Assembly: GCA_964511185.1 (NCBI GenBank) | Contig: CAZEDU010000001.1 | Span: forward strand, 1 to 64,000 | DNA length: 64,000 nucleotides | Direction: 5' to 3' | Source of the DNA: CAZEDU01 sp964511185 | GTDB lineage: Bacteria; Myxococcota; Myxococcia; Myxococcales; Myxococcaceae | Shown here: in pieces, positions 9,232-20,402 of the stretch | Layout: the number at the start of each line of letters is the position of its first letter | How positions within the stretch are numbered: position 1 is the first letter of the stretch | The notes under the pieces: model-generated | Told to the model about the DNA's origin: nothing | The model's database searches: none | What the model saw: only the letters and a program-made list of their open reading frames with translations | Translations under genes and position numbers: made by a program

Positions 9232-10599
9232 CTACGCGCCCAGCTCCTTCTTCACCCGGTCGACCGTCCCCTCGATGAGCGCCTGAATCTCCTTCAGCCG
9301 CTCCTGCGTCTTCGCCTCGAAGCGCAGCACCAGAATCGGCTGCGTGTTCGACGCGCGGATCAACCCCCAACCGTCCGGGAAGGTGACGCGCACGCCGTCG
9401 ACGTCGATCAGCTTGTGGCCCGCCTGGCGCAGGTGCTCGGTGGCGCGCTGGACCAGCTCGAACTTCTTCTCTTCCTTCGTGTCCACGCGCAGCTCGGGCG
9501 AGGCGAAGGTCTTCGGCACGTCGGACAGCAGGTCCGACAGCTTCTTCGGCTCGTGGGTGAGAATCTCGAGCAGCCGGGCCGATGAATAAATCGCGTCGTC
9601 GAACCCGAAGTAACGGTTCTTGAAGAAGATGTGGCCGCTCATCTCGCCTGCGAGCTCGGCGTGCTCCTCCTTCATCTTCGCCTTGATCAGCGAGTGGCCC
9701 GCCTTCCACATCACCGGCTTGCCGCCCTTGGCGGCGATGTCGTCGTAGAGCGTGTACGAGCACTTCACCTCGCCGACGATCGCCGCGCCGGGCGAGTCCT
9801 TCAGCACGTAGCGAGAGAAGAGGATCATCAGCTGATCTCCCCACAGCACGTTGCCCTTGTCGTCGATGACGCCGATGCGGTCCGAGTCGCCGTCGTACGC
9901 GATGCCGACCTCCGCGCGCTCCTTCTTCACCGCGGCGATCAAATCCTCCAGGTTCTCCATCACCGTCGGATCCGGGTGGTGGTTGGGGAACGTGGCGTCC
10001 ATCTCGCAGAACAGCGGCACCACGTCGAAGCCCATCGACTGGAACAGCGGCACCGCCACCGCGCCACCCGTGCCATTGCCGGCGTCGATGACGATGCGCA
10101 TGCCCTTCCTTCCCACCTTCACCGTCTGGCGGATGAAGTGGTTGTAAGGGGTGATGATGTCGAACTCGGTGACCTTGCCCGTCGGGCCTTTGTCGAAATC
10201 ACCCGCTTCAATCATCTTCCGCAGCGCCTGAATCTCGTGGCCGTGGAAGGTGGTCTTGCCCACGCCCGTCTTGAAGCCGTTGTACTCGGGTGGGTTGTGG
10301 CTGCCGGTGATCATCGCCAGGCCATCGACCGGCAGCGTGTTCGCGGCGAAGTAGGTGAGCGGCGTCGGCACCACGCCGATGTCGATGGCGTTCAAGCCGG
10401 TCGAGGTGATTCCCTCGATGAGCGCGTGGCGAAAGCGCGTCGAGCTCTCGCGGCAGTCGCGACCGACCACGATGGTCTTCCCGCCCGCGCGCCTCACCGT
10501 CGTGCCCAAGCCCTTGCCGAGCTTCAAGACCACGTCGGCCGTGAGGTCTTTGTCGACCAAACCTCGAATGTCGTACTCGCGGAAGATGTGCGGGTTCAT
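9232..10599 (-). CDS. algC: Phosphomannomutase/phosphoglucomutase
   Basis: A 455-residue alpha-D-phosphohexomutase of the AlgC/ManB type. The phospho-serine loop TGSHNPPEYNG has the catalytic Ser at about residue 100. The metal-binding loop is AYDGDSDRIG, the sugar-binding region is GEMSGHIFFKNRYFG and the phosphate-binding C-terminus is WGLIRASNTQPILVLRFEA. It interconverts 6-phospho and 1-phospho mannose/glucose in the cytoplasm for exopolysaccharide and LPS precursors. Mannose-1-phosphate guanylyltransferase is encoded about 6 kb away (16238-17323), so both steps to GDP-mannose are in the window. The ATG fits the family start (HIFREYDIRG). Confidence 0.95.
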   Translation of the reverse strand: MNPHIFREYDIRGLVDKDLTADVVLKLGKGLGTTVRRAGGKTIVVGRDCRESSTRFRHALIEGITSTGLNAIDIGVVPTPLTYFAANTLPVDGLAMITGSHNPPEYNGFKTGVGKTTFHGHEIQALRKMIEAGDFDKGPTGKVTEFDIITPYNHFIRQTVKVGRKGMRIVIDAGNGTGGAVAVPLFQSMGFDVVPLFCEMDATFPNHHPDPTVMENLEDLIAAVKKERAEVGIAYDGDSDRIGVIDDKGNVLWGDQLMILFSRYVLKDSPGAAIVGEVKCSYTLYDDIAAKGGKPVMWKAGHSLIKAKMKEEHAELAGEMSGHIFFKNRYFGFDDAIYSSARLLEILTHEPKKLSDLLSDVPKTFASPELRVDTKEEKKFELVQRATEHLRQAGHKLIDVDGVRVTFPDGWGLIRASNTQPILVLRFEAKTQERLKEIQALIEGTVDRVKKELGA

Positions 10600-10696
10600 C
10601 GCGTCGCTCCGAAGGGGGACCTACGGCCGCGGGGCTTAGCACGCACCTTCCCTGTTGAGGAGTGGCCAGGCTCGAGATGTCTTGGGCCGACGCTGC

Positions 10697-12076
10697 TTAT
10701 TTCAGCGCGAGCGCGGTCGTCGCTTGACCAAACTTGGTGACGGGGACGCCCAGCGCCTGCAGCAAGCCGAGCCACAGCCTCGAGTTGCTCTCTCCGTTCC
10801 CGCGCCAGTGGAAGTCGCCCGTCACGAGCGAGGGTCCGCCGGCCACCAAGTGCGGCATGTCGCGATCATCGTGGTAGTGCGAGTTGCCATTCTCACTGCA
10901 GAGCACGACCAGCGTGTGGTCGAGCAAAGTCCCCGCGCCTTCCGGAACGCTCGCCAGCGCTTGCACCAGGTAGGCATAAATCTCGACGTGCCACCTGGCG
11001 TACTTGGTCATGTTGGCGATGACGCCCGCATCGTTGCCGCTCCCCACCGTATGGGACATGTCATGGTACGTGCGGCTGAAGCCGAGCCAGGGCATCACCT
11101 CTTGGCTGTTGTTCTTCGTCAGCATGTAGCCGATGACGCGGGTCTGATCACACGCGAAGGCGATCTTCACCAGGTCGGCCATTTGCCGAGCGACGGTCGG
11201 CGCGTCCGACGTGGAGGCGGGCTGGTTCGGCTTGACGCAACCCGATGAGGCGGGCGGCGTCGACGGCTGCGCCTGAAGGGACTTCTCGACCTCGCGAATC
11301 GCGGTGAGGTGCGCGTCGAGGGCGAGCTGATCCTGCGCGCTCAGCTGAGGCTTGAGCCGGTTCGCGTCCCACAGGACGAGATCGAGCACGGAGCGCTTGC
11401 GCTCGACCACCGGGTCGGGACCCGCCGGAGCCGGAGTGCCGCCCCCGCTCGGGGTGAAGCCGGTGAAGAGCTGGTTGAAGACCGCCTGCGGGCTGAACTG
11501 ATACGAGACGCCGGTCCCCGCATCCGTGAAGGTGGCCGAGTTGTAGATGATGTCGCCGGCGCCCGCGGCCCGACAGACGCCCAGCTGCATCGAGCGGAAC
11601 CGCGTGTCGTTGCCCAGGTGCTTGGCCGCGACGAAGTCCGCGGTCGGCCCACCGGTGCGCGACGCGCTGTTGTTGTTGCTGAGCCCGGTCATCGCTCCGC
11701 TGAAATTGCCCGCGTGCGTCTTGCCGCCGCTGATGATTCCCGGAGCCGGGTTGTTGAGCCCCGTCACCACGCGCACGTGCTTCTTCACCGACGCGAGCGA
11801 AGACAGGGCATCCGAGAGCGCGTAGCCCGCCCCGACCTTCGAAGGGTTCCAAGTGCCCGGCAGCTTCGAGTACCCCGTCAGAGGCGCGCCGTTGCCCATG
11901 TAGAACTGCACGTACCGCTTGGGCAGCGCGCCGCTCTGGGCGAGCGCCTCTCCATTGACGTCGAACATCGCCTCGAGCGGGCAGAGCCCGACGGCGACAC
12001 CTGCGCGGGTGAGCCCGCGAAGCACGGTCCGTCGGCTGAGCTGAAGCTTCTTCTTCACGAGCGTGCTCCTAGACAT
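10697..12076 (-). CDS. DUF1552 secreted protein
   Basis: A 459-residue protein matching the DUF1552 family, which is common in myxobacteria and planctomycetes. The N-terminus has a twin-arginine-like signal (LSRRTVLRGLTRAGVAVGL). A shared block, KRYVQFYMGNGAPLTG, starts the mature part. The C-terminal part has VLCSENGNSHYHDDRDMPHLVAGG, resembling the alkaline-phosphatase-superfamily fold of related DUF1501 proteins. The function is unknown. It is 12 nt downstream of the DUF1592 gene and almost certainly in one transcript with it, a pairing seen repeatedly in these groups. The start is preceded by an AAG/GAGC region, not a strong ribosome site. Confidence 0.88.
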   Translation of the reverse strand: MSRSTLVKKKLQLSRRTVLRGLTRAGVAVGLCPLEAMFDVNGEALAQSGALPKRYVQFYMGNGAPLTGYSKLPGTWNPSKVGAGYALSDALSSLASVKKHVRVVTGLNNPAPGIISGGKTHAGNFSGAMTGLSNNNSASRTGGPTADFVAAKHLGNDTRFRSMQLGVCRAAGAGDIIYNSATFTDAGTGVSYQFSPQAVFNQLFTGFTPSGGGTPAPAGPDPVVERKRSVLDLVLWDANRLKPQLSAQDQLALDAHLTAIREVEKSLQAQPSTPPASSGCVKPNQPASTSDAPTVARQMADLVKIAFACDQTRVIGYMLTKNNSQEVMPWLGFSRTYHDMSHTVGSGNDAGVIANMTKYARWHVEIYAYLVQALASVPEGAGTLLDHTLVVLCSENGNSHYHDDRDMPHLVAGGPSLVTGDFHWRGNGESNSRLWLGLLQALGVPVTKFGQATTALALK

Positions 12077-12088
12077 GAGAAAGCCGGT

Positions 12089-13789
12089 TCAGTTCGAGCG
12101 AAAGCGAAACGCGTCATGGCTGGCGAGCTCGACGAGCAGGCTCTGAAAGCGCCGCTCGTTCTTCTCGAGGGCGACGCCCAGCCCCAAGACCGTGTTCTCG
12201 TCCGCGCTCTCGAACCCTCGGCCGAGCGCCCACTGCAGCGCGTGCCGAACGAAGCAGTCGCCGGTGGTGGGCGTCTGCATGAGCACGGCCCCGAGCTCGG
12301 CGACACCGCGGAAGGGCGTCTCGGTGTTCCCGTTCACCAGGACGCCGCTGTCGTCGACCGGCGCGCCGTTCTCGGTGGTGCGAAACGCCCCGACGCCGTC
12401 GAAGGACTCGAGCCCGAAGCCGATGTTGTCCATCAGCTTGTGACAGCCGGAGCACGCCGCGTTCGTCGCGTGCTGCGAGTAGAGCTGCCGCGTCGTGACG
12501 GCCTGGCCGCCGGACGGCTCGAGCGTGGTGTCGACGTCGGGGGGCGGCTCCGGAACCGTCTGGCACAACATGCGCTTGCGCACGAAGAGGCCGCGAAAGG
12601 TGGGCGACGTCCCATCGGTTCGATGCCCGTTCGCCAGCACGCTGCCGTGGCCGATGACGCCCCGCCGCGTGGCCGGCAGCTGCACCCGAGCGAAGCCGCT
12701 CCCGGGCGGTTGGAGGCCGTAGAGCTTGGCCAGCTCGGCGTTCACGAAGGTGTAGTCGGCGTCGAAGATGCCGAAGAGGTCGGCGTTCCGACTCCAGACC
12801 ACGTCTTCGATGAGCCGGCGCGTCTCTTCCACCATCGCGCTCGCCAGCGTGCCCGTGAAGGTCGGGAACGTCGCGGGGTCCTTCTTCACCGACGGCAGGT
12901 CGGTCACCAGGAGCCACTCGTCGTAGAACCGCTGGGTCGCCTTTCGCGCGCGCGGGTCGCGCAGCAGCGCTTCGGACGCTGCCCGCACCTGCTCTCGGGT
13001 CTCGAGCCCGCCTTGCTCCGCCAGGGTGAGCAACGCATCGTCCGGAGCGGCGTTGATCAGCAAGAACGACAGCCGCGACGCGATGCTGTAGCCGTCGAGC
13101 TTGAGCAGGTCGGCCCGCGCGACGCTCGGGCTCGCCTGCTCGACGCGGTAGAGGAACGAGGGCGACTGGAGCAGCCCCTCGATGACCAGCCGCGCGCCCG
13201 CCCAGAAGTCGTTGGCCTTGGCGGCCGCTGCCAGCGCCGCTTGCGTGTAGTGCTCCAGCTGCTCGCTCGACAGCGGCCGGCGAAACGCCAGCCGCCCAAA
13301 GGCGCTGACGAAGGTCCGCATGCAGCTGGCGTCGTTCGCGCCGCTGGGCGTACAGGACACCAACCGGTTGCGGGCGGCGGTCGAGCCGTACCATTGATCC
13401 GCCACCGCCTTGGCGAGCTCGCTGTACGCATCGACCAAGAGCCGGTCCGTCGCCTGCGCGATCGCCTGATTGGTGTACCCGTTGTCGACGTACTCCTTGG
13501 GAAGGCCCGACGTCGAAACCGACAGGCCCAAGAGCGACTGAACGGTGTTCTCGAGCTGCTCGTACGTGATTCGACGCAGCGGCGCGCTCCCCGGCGTCGC
13601 GGGGCCGATGTCGATGGTGCCATCGCCATCGATGTCAATGCCCGCGCTCGGCCCCTCTTCACCCGCGGCGGCGCCCGTTGGACCTGGGCGCGTCGCGGTG
13701 AGGTCGAGAACGCTGGAGCCGTCGCACGCGGCGAAGAGAAACGCCGCCGCGACGAAAGTCACACCTGGGAAGGAGTGTCGGGTGTTCAC
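12089..13789 (-). CDS. DUF1592-type c-type cytochrome lipoprotein
   Basis: A 566-residue protein of the DUF1587/DUF1592/DUF1588/DUF1585 architecture. The start is most likely GTG at 13789, giving VNTRHSFPGVTFVAAAFLFAAC with a lipobox; a TTG seven codons upstream is possible but would lengthen the signal. Family segments are ITYEQLENTVQSLLG (DUF1587-like), FGRLAFRRPLSSEQLEHY, the RFYDEWLL region, and a C-terminal heme-type CSGCHKLMDNIGFGLESFD motif. A short Asp-rich stretch DIDGDGTIDIG follows the signal. Exported electron transfer is likely but unproven. It pairs with the DUF1552 gene downstream. Confidence 0.87.
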   Translation of the reverse strand: MNTRHSFPGVTFVAAAFLFAACDGSSVLDLTATRPGPTGAAAGEEGPSAGIDIDGDGTIDIGPATPGSAPLRRITYEQLENTVQSLLGLSVSTSGLPKEYVDNGYTNQAIAQATDRLLVDAYSELAKAVADQWYGSTAARNRLVSCTPSGANDASCMRTFVSAFGRLAFRRPLSSEQLEHYTQAALAAAAKANDFWAGARLVIEGLLQSPSFLYRVEQASPSVARADLLKLDGYSIASRLSFLLINAAPDDALLTLAEQGGLETREQVRAASEALLRDPRARKATQRFYDEWLLVTDLPSVKKDPATFPTFTGTLASAMVEETRRLIEDVVWSRNADLFGIFDADYTFVNAELAKLYGLQPPGSGFARVQLPATRRGVIGHGSVLANGHRTDGTSPTFRGLFVRKRMLCQTVPEPPPDVDTTLEPSGGQAVTTRQLYSQHATNAACSGCHKLMDNIGFGLESFDGVGAFRTTENGAPVDDSGVLVNGNTETPFRGVAELGAVLMQTPTTGDCFVRHALQWALGRGFESADENTVLGLGVALEKNERRFQSLLVELASHDAFRFRSN

Positions 13790-13978
13790 GGCGCTGTCCT
13801 GGAGCACCAAGCGTGCCGTACGGAAGCGCGCGGACCGCCGTGGTTTTCCACTCGAAGAGAGCGCGATTGGGACGCACCAGGGTGACCACGCCAGGGCACC
13901 TCAAGAGAACTTCGTCGCAGCGGCTCGGCCCTGCTTTGCGCTAGGAAGGCCCATCCACTCGTTGTCGGGAGCCACCGC

Positions 13979-16102
<2,124 letters not shown>

Positions 16103-16111
16103 ACGGTGGAA

Positions 16112-16230
16112 GGGGGACCGTCCCCAACGGGACTGTCCCCGGATTTTCCAAGCGCCATCCCGCAGAAGACTTCCGAGCCGACCTCGCGGCTCGTCAACCC
16201 CGGGGACGGTCCCTGGCAGGGACAGTCCCC
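16112..16230. repeat. Two GGGGAC-type palindrome pairs between convergent genes
   Basis: Two units occur in the 135-bp gap between the S9 peptidase and the guanylyltransferase. Unit 1 (16113-16140) is GGGGACCGTCCCC, a short spacer, then GGGACTGTCCCC. Unit 2 (16202-16230) is GGGGACGGTCCC, spacer, GGGACAGTCCCC, whose half-sites are reverse complements of those in unit 1. A unit-1-like copy is at 62839-62866. They can form hairpins on either strand and may act as bidirectional terminators, but there is no U-run. Confidence 0.7.
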
Positions 16231-16237
16231 GCCGCCT

Positions 16238-17323
16238 TCACAAGTACTTCTGCCGCTTGAGCACCTTGAGGGCGTCGACCACCTTGCGCACGTCCTGGCT
16301 CTTGTCCTTGGGCAGCACCAGGACCGCGTCGCCGGCGTCCACCACCACCGCGTCCCTCATGCCCACCACCGCGAGCGGCCGCTTGTTGGCGAGCACCACG
16401 CAACCGTCGGAGTCGATGAGAATCGCGCCGTCGCCGCTCACCACGTTGCCGCGCGCGTCGGCCGGCCGCACCTCGGGCAGCGCATTGAACGAGCCCACGT
16501 CCGACCAGCCGAACGACCCCGGCACCACCGCGATGTTCTGCGCGCGCTCGGCCACCGCGTAGTCGATGGAGATGGCCGGCAGCGTGGGGAACACCTTCGC
16601 CAGCGTCTTCGCGTAGCTCGGCTTGCCGACCGCCGCGCGGATCTTCTCCAAGCCCGGCATCAGCTCGGGCATGTGGCGCGCGAACGCCTCCAGCATCACG
16701 TCCGCGCGGAACACGAAGATGCCCGCGTTCCACAGGTACTCCCCCGACGAGAGGTAGCGGCGCGCGGTCTCCAAGTCCGGCTTCTCGACGAACGCCTGCA
16801 CCACGCGCGCACCGTCGGGCCGCTTGTCGCCCACCCGGATGTAGCCGTAGCCGGTCTCCGGTCGCGTGGGCTGAATCCCGAGCGTCACGATGTCGCCGCC
16901 GCGCGCGGCCTTCGCCGCGACCTGCAGCGCGGCCTGGAAGCCGGGCACGTCGGCGACGTGCTGATCCGCCGGCAGCACCACCAAGACACCTTCCGGGTCC
17001 TTGGCCGCCACGTGCGCCACCGCGAGCGCGATGGCGGGCGCGGTGTTGCGCGCCACCGGCTCGACCAGCACGTTCTTCGGCGGCAGGCCTTTCAAGTGCC
17101 GCCTCACCGCGCCGGCGTGCGCCTTGCCGCAGACGACGTACGTGCGCCGGCGGTCGGCCAGGCCCGCCAGCCGCGCGGCCGTCTCGACGATGAGCGGCGA
17201 CGACGAGGTGAGCGGCAAGAACTGCTTCGGCCGGCTCGACCGCGAGAGCGGCCAGAACCGCGTGCCGGAGCCGCCGGCGATGATGACTGGATACAAAGCT
17301 GCTTCGCCCTTCGCCTGCTTCAT
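16238..17323 (-). CDS. manC: Mannose-1-phosphate guanylyltransferase
   Basis: A 361-residue nucleotidyltransferase that makes GDP-mannose from GTP and mannose-1-phosphate. The N-terminal pyrophosphorylase signature is VIIAGGSGTRFWPLSRSSRPKQF (about residues 13-35). Further family blocks are VLVVLPADQHV, FVEKPDLETARRYL and YLWNAGIFVFRAD, and GSFGWSDVGSFNALPE near the end of the catalytic domain. The short length means there is no fused phosphomannose isomerase domain, as in the single-function bacterial enzymes. It acts in the cytoplasm with the phosphohexomutase at 9232-10599. ATG 17323 precedes a few extra residues; a start nearer ALYPVIIAGG cannot be excluded. Confidence 0.93.
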   Translation of the reverse strand: MKQAKGEAALYPVIIAGGSGTRFWPLSRSSRPKQFLPLTSSSPLIVETAARLAGLADRRRTYVVCGKAHAGAVRRHLKGLPPKNVLVEPVARNTAPAIALAVAHVAAKDPEGVLVVLPADQHVADVPGFQAALQVAAKAARGGDIVTLGIQPTRPETGYGYIRVGDKRPDGARVVQAFVEKPDLETARRYLSSGEYLWNAGIFVFRADVMLEAFARHMPELMPGLEKIRAAVGKPSYAKTLAKVFPTLPAISIDYAVAERAQNIAVVPGSFGWSDVGSFNALPEVRPADARGNVVSGDGAILIDSDGCVVLANKRPLAVVGMRDAVVVDAGDAVLVLPKDKSQDVRKVVDALKVLKRQKYL

Positions 17324-17446
17324 CCGTCACCCCGGCTGTCGGCTGACGCGCACGCTACCCGAGGCGACTGGTACCAGCCAGTACCGGTCTGGCGCCAACT
17401 CGCGTTCACACTTCTGGGCGGACCAAGCCAATTCCGCGACCTTGGC

Positions 17447-17466
17447 TTAGGAACAGGAGTTGCTTC
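17447..17466 (+). promoter_or_regulatory. Possible sigma-54-type promoter
   Basis: The sequence TTAGGAACAGGAGTTGCTT has GG (17450-17451) and GC (17462-17463) separated by ten bases, as in -24/-12 promoters. It matches four of six bases of TGGCAC and all of TTGC. A start about 12 nt downstream would lie some 25 nt before the ATG at 17500. The match is partial and unsupported by other data. Confidence 0.25.
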
Positions 17467-17499
17467 GATGCGCTGAATCTCTCGCGGAGCGCGTCCAAC

Positions 17500-18926
17500 A
17501 TGCTGAGCCGATTGATCACCTTGGGTGGAGTCCTGCTGCTCGCTGCATGCGGGCCCGAGAGCGAGTGGAGCGAAGAAGGCCTGGGAACAGAAGCAGCGTT
17601 GGATCAAGCGCTCACTCTCGCCACGCTCCGGGAGAAGACATGCGCCTGCCCGACGCGCTCGGGCGCGTGGAGCTCGACCCCGCGGCGAGCGGTGAGCGCG
17701 CGCTGTTGATTTGGGCGAACGGCACCGCGCGAGGCACGCTCTCTTCGCCGAGCGCCTTTCAAGAGCTGACAGTGCGCGTGCGCGGCTCGAGCTGCGAAGG
17801 CCCCGCGCGCTTCACCGTACGGCTCGACGGGCGCGCGGTGCTCGCGGCGGCGGCCTCGAACGGCTACACGACCTTTCGGGCTTCGGTGTCCGGCGCGGCC
17901 GGCAACCGCGAGCTCAGCGTCTCGTTCGACAACGACCGCTACCGGAGCCGTACCTGCGACCGCAACATTTGGGTGGACCTGATCCGCATTCACACGTCCC
18001 GGAACGGCGACCCCGGCACCGCGCCAAGCCCAACCGAGCCGGCGCCGACACAACCCGCGCCGACGCAGCCCGCGCCCGCTTCGCACCCGCGGCTCTTCGC
18101 GGCGTCGTCCCTGTGGAACACCGACAAATCGAGTCAGTCGCTCACCTTCGCGACCGGCGCCGACAAGCTGCTCTCGTCGCTCTCGTACGGGCTCAACAAC
18201 GGCGCGTTCTCGCGCCCGGTCTACTTCGCGACCGCGAACGACCCGCTGGTGACCTTCCGGTTGGGGGCGGGCTGGGGCTTTCCCGCGGCGACCGTTCAGA
18301 TTCGGCTCCCGAGCGGCGCCCGCCAGGCGTCGGGCTCGGACGCGGTCATGAGCGTCCTCCAACCAGACGGCACGCTGTTCGACCTCTACGGAGTCTCGGG
18401 CGGAGGGACGAGCTGGAGCGCGCAGTTCTATGGCCGCTCGAACGGCATCACCGGCAGCGGCTTCGGAAATCCGCAGACGCTGCAGGCCGCTGGCACCACC
18501 GCGATCGGCAGCCCGCAGGCCGGCGGCGTCATCCTCGCGCGCGACATCGACGCGGTGAACGGCGGCGCGCTCGACTTCGGCCACGCCATCTCCATGGCGT
18601 TCGACTACATGCACTCGGGGGGCGCGGGCACGTCGGGCAAGCCTCAAGTCTTGCCGGCGGTGGCCAATGACGTCGGTGGTGGCCCCGGCCCGATTCCGCA
18701 AGGCGGCTTGATGGTGATTCCACCGGGCACGCCCATGCCGTCAGGGCTGTCCGTGGCGGGCAAGGCGCTGTGGCGGTCGCTCGCGACGTACGGCGCGTAC
18801 AACACCGACAAACTCGGCGGGAATCCGATGTTCTACGGCGACGGCTCGAGCAAAGTCGGGTCGGCGTTGAGCGCCAACGACCTGACGCTGTGCGGTCGAG
18901 CGCTCCGACTCGTTCGGACGTGGTAG
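17500..18926 (+). CDS. Secreted carbohydrate-binding lipoprotein, apparently frameshifted
   Basis: Two frames seem to be one gene. From ATG 17500 a clear lipoprotein signal is read (MLSRLITLGGVLLLAAC), continuing to a stop at 17709. In another frame, from about 17636 to 18926, a carbohydrate-binding module is read (EDMRLPDALGRVELDPAASG ... CDRNIWVDLIRI, similar to Ca-dependent xylan-binding modules). A Pro-Thr-Gln linker and a domain of about 270 residues follow, with SSLWNT at its start and YGAYNTDKLGG near its end, which I recognise only as a secreted-protein pattern. A single missing base around 17628-17638 would join the frames (LREEDMRLP). If not frameshifted, the body could start at ATG 17640 but would lack a signal peptide. 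Confidence 0.7.
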
Positions 18927-18934
18927 CGCGCTCG

Positions 18935-19519
18935 TCAGCGCTCGTCCACCGCTTCGATTTCGGCGAGCAAGTCCCTCAAGATGTGCGCGGTGGCGCCCCA
19001 GATGGTGTGCGGCCCGTGCTCGTAGAAGTACACGTCCAGGTCTCTGTCGAAGATGCGCCGCCGCTCGGTGCGGCGCCGCGCGGGGTCGAGCAAGCTCGGC
19101 AGCGGCACCTCGAGCACCGACGCCACCTCGTCGGGGCTGGGGACGTAAGGGAATGCGGGCGGGATGACCCCGACGAACGGCGCGACCCGAAAGTGCGTGA
19201 TGGTCGCGATCTCGTCCAGCATCCCCAGCACCTGGACCTGCTCGGGCGGAATGCCCAGCTCCTCGTGCGTCTCGCGCAGCGCGGTGTGCAGCGGCGTCAA
19301 GTCCTCGGGGTCGCGCGCGCCCCCCGGAAAGGCGATTTGCCCCGCGTGCTGCCGCAGGCTCTCGGGCCGCTGGGTGAACAGCACGTGCGGCACCCCGTCG
19401 CGCGTGAACAGCGGCACCAGCACCGCGGCCTCGCGCCACCCGTCCCCCGGGAGCTGGAGCGACTTGGGCGCCCGCGCGCTGAGCCGCGCCTGGAGCGCGC
19501 CGTACGGCACCGGCTTCAA
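18935..19519 (-). CDS. NudL-type CoA diphosphatase (Nudix hydrolase)
   Basis: A 194-residue Nudix hydrolase. The Nudix box runs from GGARDPEDL to RETHEELGI (about residues 67-89), with the catalytic REXXEE in place. The preceding FTQRPESLRQHAGQIAFPGG is the UPF0035 extension typical of NudL/CoA pyrophosphatases, which cut CoA into 3',5'-ADP and phosphopantetheine. The substrate is inferred from that motif. The ATG overlaps the uppP stop by 4 nt, so the two genes are coupled. It is convergent with the carbohydrate-binding lipoprotein gene, 8 bp apart. Confidence 0.9.
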   Translation of the reverse strand: MKPVPYGALQARLSARAPKSLQLPGDGWREAAVLVPLFTRDGVPHVLFTQRPESLRQHAGQIAFPGGARDPEDLTPLHTALRETHEELGIPPEQVQVLGMLDEIATITHFRVAPFVGVIPPAFPYVPSPDEVASVLEVPLPSLLDPARRRTERRRIFDRDLDVYFYEHGPHTIWGATAHILRDLLAEIEAVDER

Positions 19520-20379
19520 CGCCGCCCCACCGCGCTCACCGGCTCGGCGACGCCGGTGTGAGGCTGGAGCACGCCGGCCCCGAGCAGCGCGAAGAGCAGC
19601 GCGCCCAGCGCCAACCGGTACACCACGAAGACCAGCGTGGTGCGGGTGCGCAGGTAGCGCAAGAGCGCGGCGATCGCGGCCATGCCGGTGAGGAACGAGA
19701 CGCTGGTGCCCAAGACGAGCGCCATCGTCGACGGCCGGTCGTGCGCCTCGAGCAGGTGCTTGAGCTCGAACACCCCCGCGAGCGCGGTGGCCGGCACCGA
19801 GAGCAGAAACGAGAACCGCGCGGCGTCGTCACGCCGAAAGCCCAGCGTCAACCCGCCGGTCAGCGTGGTGCCCGAGCGCGACGAGCCGGGAATCAACGCC
19901 AGCGCCTGCCACAGCCCGATGATGATGCCGTCGCGCAGCCGCACGTCTTCGATGGTGCGCCGGTGCCGGGCGAACCGCTCGGCCAGGAACAGCACCACCG
20001 CCAAGCCCATCAGCGACGCGGCGATGACGTAGAGCGAGCGAAACGAAGTCTCAATCGACTTCTTGAGGAGCAGCCCTGCGACGCCGATGGGGAGCGTGCC
20101 CAGGAGCACGCACCAGGCGAGCCGCGCGTCGAGCTCGGCGAACGGCGCGCGCCGCCAAAGCCCCCGCACCCACGCCTGGGTCAGCCGCCACAGGTCCCTC
20201 CAGAAGTACAGGATGACCGCCGCCACCGTGCCGAGCTGAATGACCGCCGAGTACGCCGCGCCCGGGTCCTTCCAGCCGAACAGCTCGGGAGCGATGCGCA
20301 GATGCGCGGTCGAGCTCACCGGCAAAAACTCGGTGAGTCCCTGCACCAACCCTAAGACCACCGCCTCCACCCAGCTCAT
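19516..20379 (-). CDS. uppP: Undecaprenyl-diphosphatase UppP/BacA
   Basis: A 287-residue polytopic membrane phosphatase that recycles undecaprenyl diphosphate for peptidoglycan and polysaccharide synthesis. The N-terminal signature GLVQGLTEFLPVSSTAHL (catalytic Glu and Ser region) and the second conserved block ALALIPGSSRSGTTLTGGLTLGF are both intact. About eight hydrophobic helices are visible. The ATG lies 24 nt after an 8-T tract that ends a strong hairpin (20403-20444), so its leader may be attenuated. It is coupled to nudL downstream. Confidence 0.95.
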   Translation of the reverse strand: MSWVEAVVLGLVQGLTEFLPVSSTAHLRIAPELFGWKDPGAAYSAVIQLGTVAAVILYFWRDLWRLTQAWVRGLWRRAPFAELDARLAWCVLLGTLPIGVAGLLLKKSIETSFRSLYVIAASLMGLAVVLFLAERFARHRRTIEDVRLRDGIIIGLWQALALIPGSSRSGTTLTGGLTLGFRRDDAARFSFLLSVPATALAGVFELKHLLEAHDRPSTMALVLGTSVSFLTGMAAIAALLRYLRTRTTLVFVVYRLALGALLFALLGAGVLQPHTGVAEPVSAVGRR

Positions 20380-20402
20380 GGGCGCTGAGCTTTATTTCAG
20401 AC

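Noticed and set aside
9631..10740. A 369-codon plus-strand frame over the phosphomannomutase
   Set aside because: The opposite strand encodes an unmistakable AlgC-type enzyme through the whole region.
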